A DNA stretch of 6,604 nt from NCBI GenBank assembly GCA_937891895.1, contig CALATN010000203.1, forward strand, positions 1-6,604, read 5' to 3'. The translations under genes were made by a program, and so were the position numbers. Shown in pieces: positions 5,237 through 6,604 of this stretch. Origin of the DNA: an uncultured Clostridia bacterium (GTDB lineage Bacteria > Bacillota > Clostridia > Oscillospirales > Ruminococcaceae). The notes beneath the pieces are model-generated. The model was not told the origin of the DNA. It saw nothing but the letters and a program-made list of their open reading frames with translations, and did not search any database. How positions within the stretch are numbered: position 1 is the first letter of the stretch; every line of letters begins with the position of its first letter.

Positions 5237-6604
5237 TTATTCTTCATCATTTTCAAATATTCCGACCTTTGCAAGTGCAGCTGCAAGCTCCTCATCAGAC
5301 AGTACAATCGGATCTGCAGGCTCATAATTTTTATTGTAGTAAGCTTCAATAATCTGCCTTATCATAAACTTGGAATATTCACCGTGCTCAACAAAACCCG
5401 AAAAGGCAATTACAGGGTCATCTGCGGGATAAAATCCGACAAATGCCGAACCTGTATCCTCGGCACTTGTCATCTGCGGAGTACCCGTCTTGATTGCAGC
5501 CTGTTCCGGAAGCTCGGAAAGAAGATACGGAGTGTAGTAATCCGAAACCTTTGGGTAACTGTACGGCACAAAGTTCGCCGCCTGCTCCATACCCTGAATA
5601 ATCAGGTCAAAGGTCTGCCCTGTTTTATCAGGAATAGCAGAAACAATTTCAGGCTGAGTTCTCCATACAAGGCTTTCCATATTGTAGGTATGCACACTGT
5701 CAACAATATACGGCTTGTAGCGTACACCTCTGTTTGCAAGGGTATTTGCCTGAACAGCCATCTGAAGCGGAGTAACTCCCGTTTCGGACTGACCGATTGC
5801 AACCTGTACAACAAGACCCGCCTGCCATTCAAGTCCCTTTTCAAACATTGTATCAGGAGTAGCAATATATCCTGTTGAGCCGCCGGTTTCAAGCTCAACA
5901 TCCTGCCCCAAACCGTACATATGGGCATATTCTTCAAGCATATCAGGTCCCATAAGTCTGCCCAGCTCATAGAAGAATATGTTGCAGGATTTTTCAATTG
6001 CCGTGATAACATTGATACGTCCGTGCCAGCCTGTACATTTCGGCTTGTAGTCGTCCCAGTAGGTGTATACGTTGTTGCAGACGATACAGGTTTCACTTCC
6101 GTTCAGATAGCCTTCATTAAGTGCTGCAGTTGCAGTAACAGTCTTGAAGGTTGAGCCGGGACGGTAAATACCGTGTGTTGCACGGTTTGTAAGCGGACCA
6201 TTTGCACCGTTTACAACAGAAGCGTAATCTGTCAGATAATCATTTATATTATAGGTAGGAGAAGTTGCAGCCGCAAGAAGTGCTCCCGTCTTTGCATCAA
6301 GCACAACAATTGCACCTGCGTCAGCCTCATAACCCTTTCTGTCCCTGTGGGTCTGGTTGTTGAGCCAGATAATGTGATTTTCCAGAATTTCCTGAACATC
6401 ACGCTGATACTCGGAATTTATTGTCAGCTGAACAGTGTTTCCGGGAACAGCATCCTTTGTAACAAGGTCGGAAACCACAACACCGCTCATCAGTTCAAGA
6501 GTACGTGTACCCTTGTCGCCGCGGAGTTCGTCCTCCATAGCCTTTTCGATACCCGACTTGCCGATTACATCATTGAGAGCGTAGCCCTCCTCACGTTTTG
6601 CATC
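5237..6604 (-). CDS. mrdA: Penicillin-binding protein 2 (class B transpeptidase), 5' end cut off
   Basis: The last 455 residues of a class B penicillin-binding protein; the N-terminal anchor lies beyond base 6604, where the frame stays open. It cross-links peptidoglycan outside the membrane, probably with the elongasome. The fragment begins in the dimerisation domain (NDVIGKSGIEKAMEDELRG), then the transpeptidase domain opens near AGAIVVLDAKTGALLA. The three active-site motifs are present: STFK with the acylated Ser (6152-6154), SCN (about 5981-5989) and KTG (5483-5491). The IGKSG..EK..E..LRG signature, and minD-mgsA following, favour PBP2/MrdA over the division enzyme FtsI. No PASTA domains are present; the protein ends in an acidic tail. 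Cysteines and a histidine cluster before the SCN motif (CIVC, KCTGWH). The ATG at 6536-6538 is internal, not the start. mreBCD would be expected upstream, outside the window. Confidence 0.93.
   Translation of the reverse strand, partial: DAKREEGYALNDVIGKSGIEKAMEDELRGDKGTRTLELMSGVVVSDLVTKDAVPGNTVQLTINSEYQRDVQEILENHIIWLNNQTHRDRKGYEADAGAIVVLDAKTGALLAAATSPTYNINDYLTDYASVVNGANGPLTNRATHGIYRPGSTFKTVTATAALNEGYLNGSETCIVCNNVYTYWDDYKPKCTGWHGRINVITAIEKSCNIFFYELGRLMGPDMLEEYAHMYGLGQDVELETGGSTGYIATPDTMFEKGLEWQAGLVVQVAIGQSETGVTPLQMAVQANTLANRGVRYKPYIVDSVHTYNMESLVWRTQPEIVSAIPDKTGQTFDLIIQGMEQAANFVPYSYPKVSDYYTPYLLSELPEQAAIKTGTPQMTSAEDTGSAFVGFYPADDPVIAFSGFVEHGEYSKFMIRQIIEAYYNKNYEPADPIVLSDEELAAALAKVGIFENDEE

Noticed and set aside
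5384..6154. Open frames on the + strand opposite pbp2
   Set aside because: They are antisense to a well-supported transpeptidase domain, lack plausible ribosome binding sites and have shadow-like composition.

Overview
The window looks like a chromosomal core segment of a Gram-positive Clostridia bacterium, most likely of the Ruminococcus/Oscillospiraceae type. The reasons are moderate GC, AGGAG-type ribosome binding sites, consensus sigma-A promoters, a histidine kinase followed by a membrane-anchored HtrA protease, a long two-domain NAD+ synthetase, and a pbp2-minD-mgsA order that is a reduced form of the clostridial mreBCD-pbp2-minCDE-rodA-mgsA locus. The lineage is inferred from protein style and gene order, not from a database search. 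No mobile element, CRISPR array, tRNA or rRNA was seen, and no gene-free stretch exceeds 300 bases.

Left half (+ strand). Bases 1-281 hold the 3' end of a sensor histidine kinase gene. Eleven bases later comes htrA (293-1699), a membrane-anchored S1C serine protease with a PDZ domain. The pair looks like an envelope-stress operon, closed by a strong terminator at 1704-1732. A near-consensus promoter (1758-1786) then drives nadE (1819-3735), which has an amidase domain and an NAD+ synthetase domain. A bidirectional terminator (3748-3782) separates it from the convergent minus-strand genes.

Right half (- strand, read from high to low coordinates). A truncated pbp2 (mrdA; the 5' end lies outside the window) encodes the elongation transpeptidase. 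A 190-base structured spacer follows and holds a consensus promoter, with its -35 inside a long imperfect palindrome. Then come minD (4298-5044) and mgsA (3837-4238, methylglyoxal synthase). minC, minE and rodA, which often sit in this cluster, are absent here.

The genes themselves are housekeeping types; the interest lies in deviations inside them. (1) The amidase domain of NadE has lost the Cys nucleophile (Gly173) and the loop around it, while the synthetase domain is intact, which suggests an ammonia-using enzyme with a dead or repurposed glutaminase domain. (2) MinD stops short of the usual C-terminal membrane-targeting helix, but the +1 frame just past that point reads FFSKTF followed by a stop, which resembles that helix. 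(3) MgsA has Asn where E. coli has Asp101. I saw no wholly new system.
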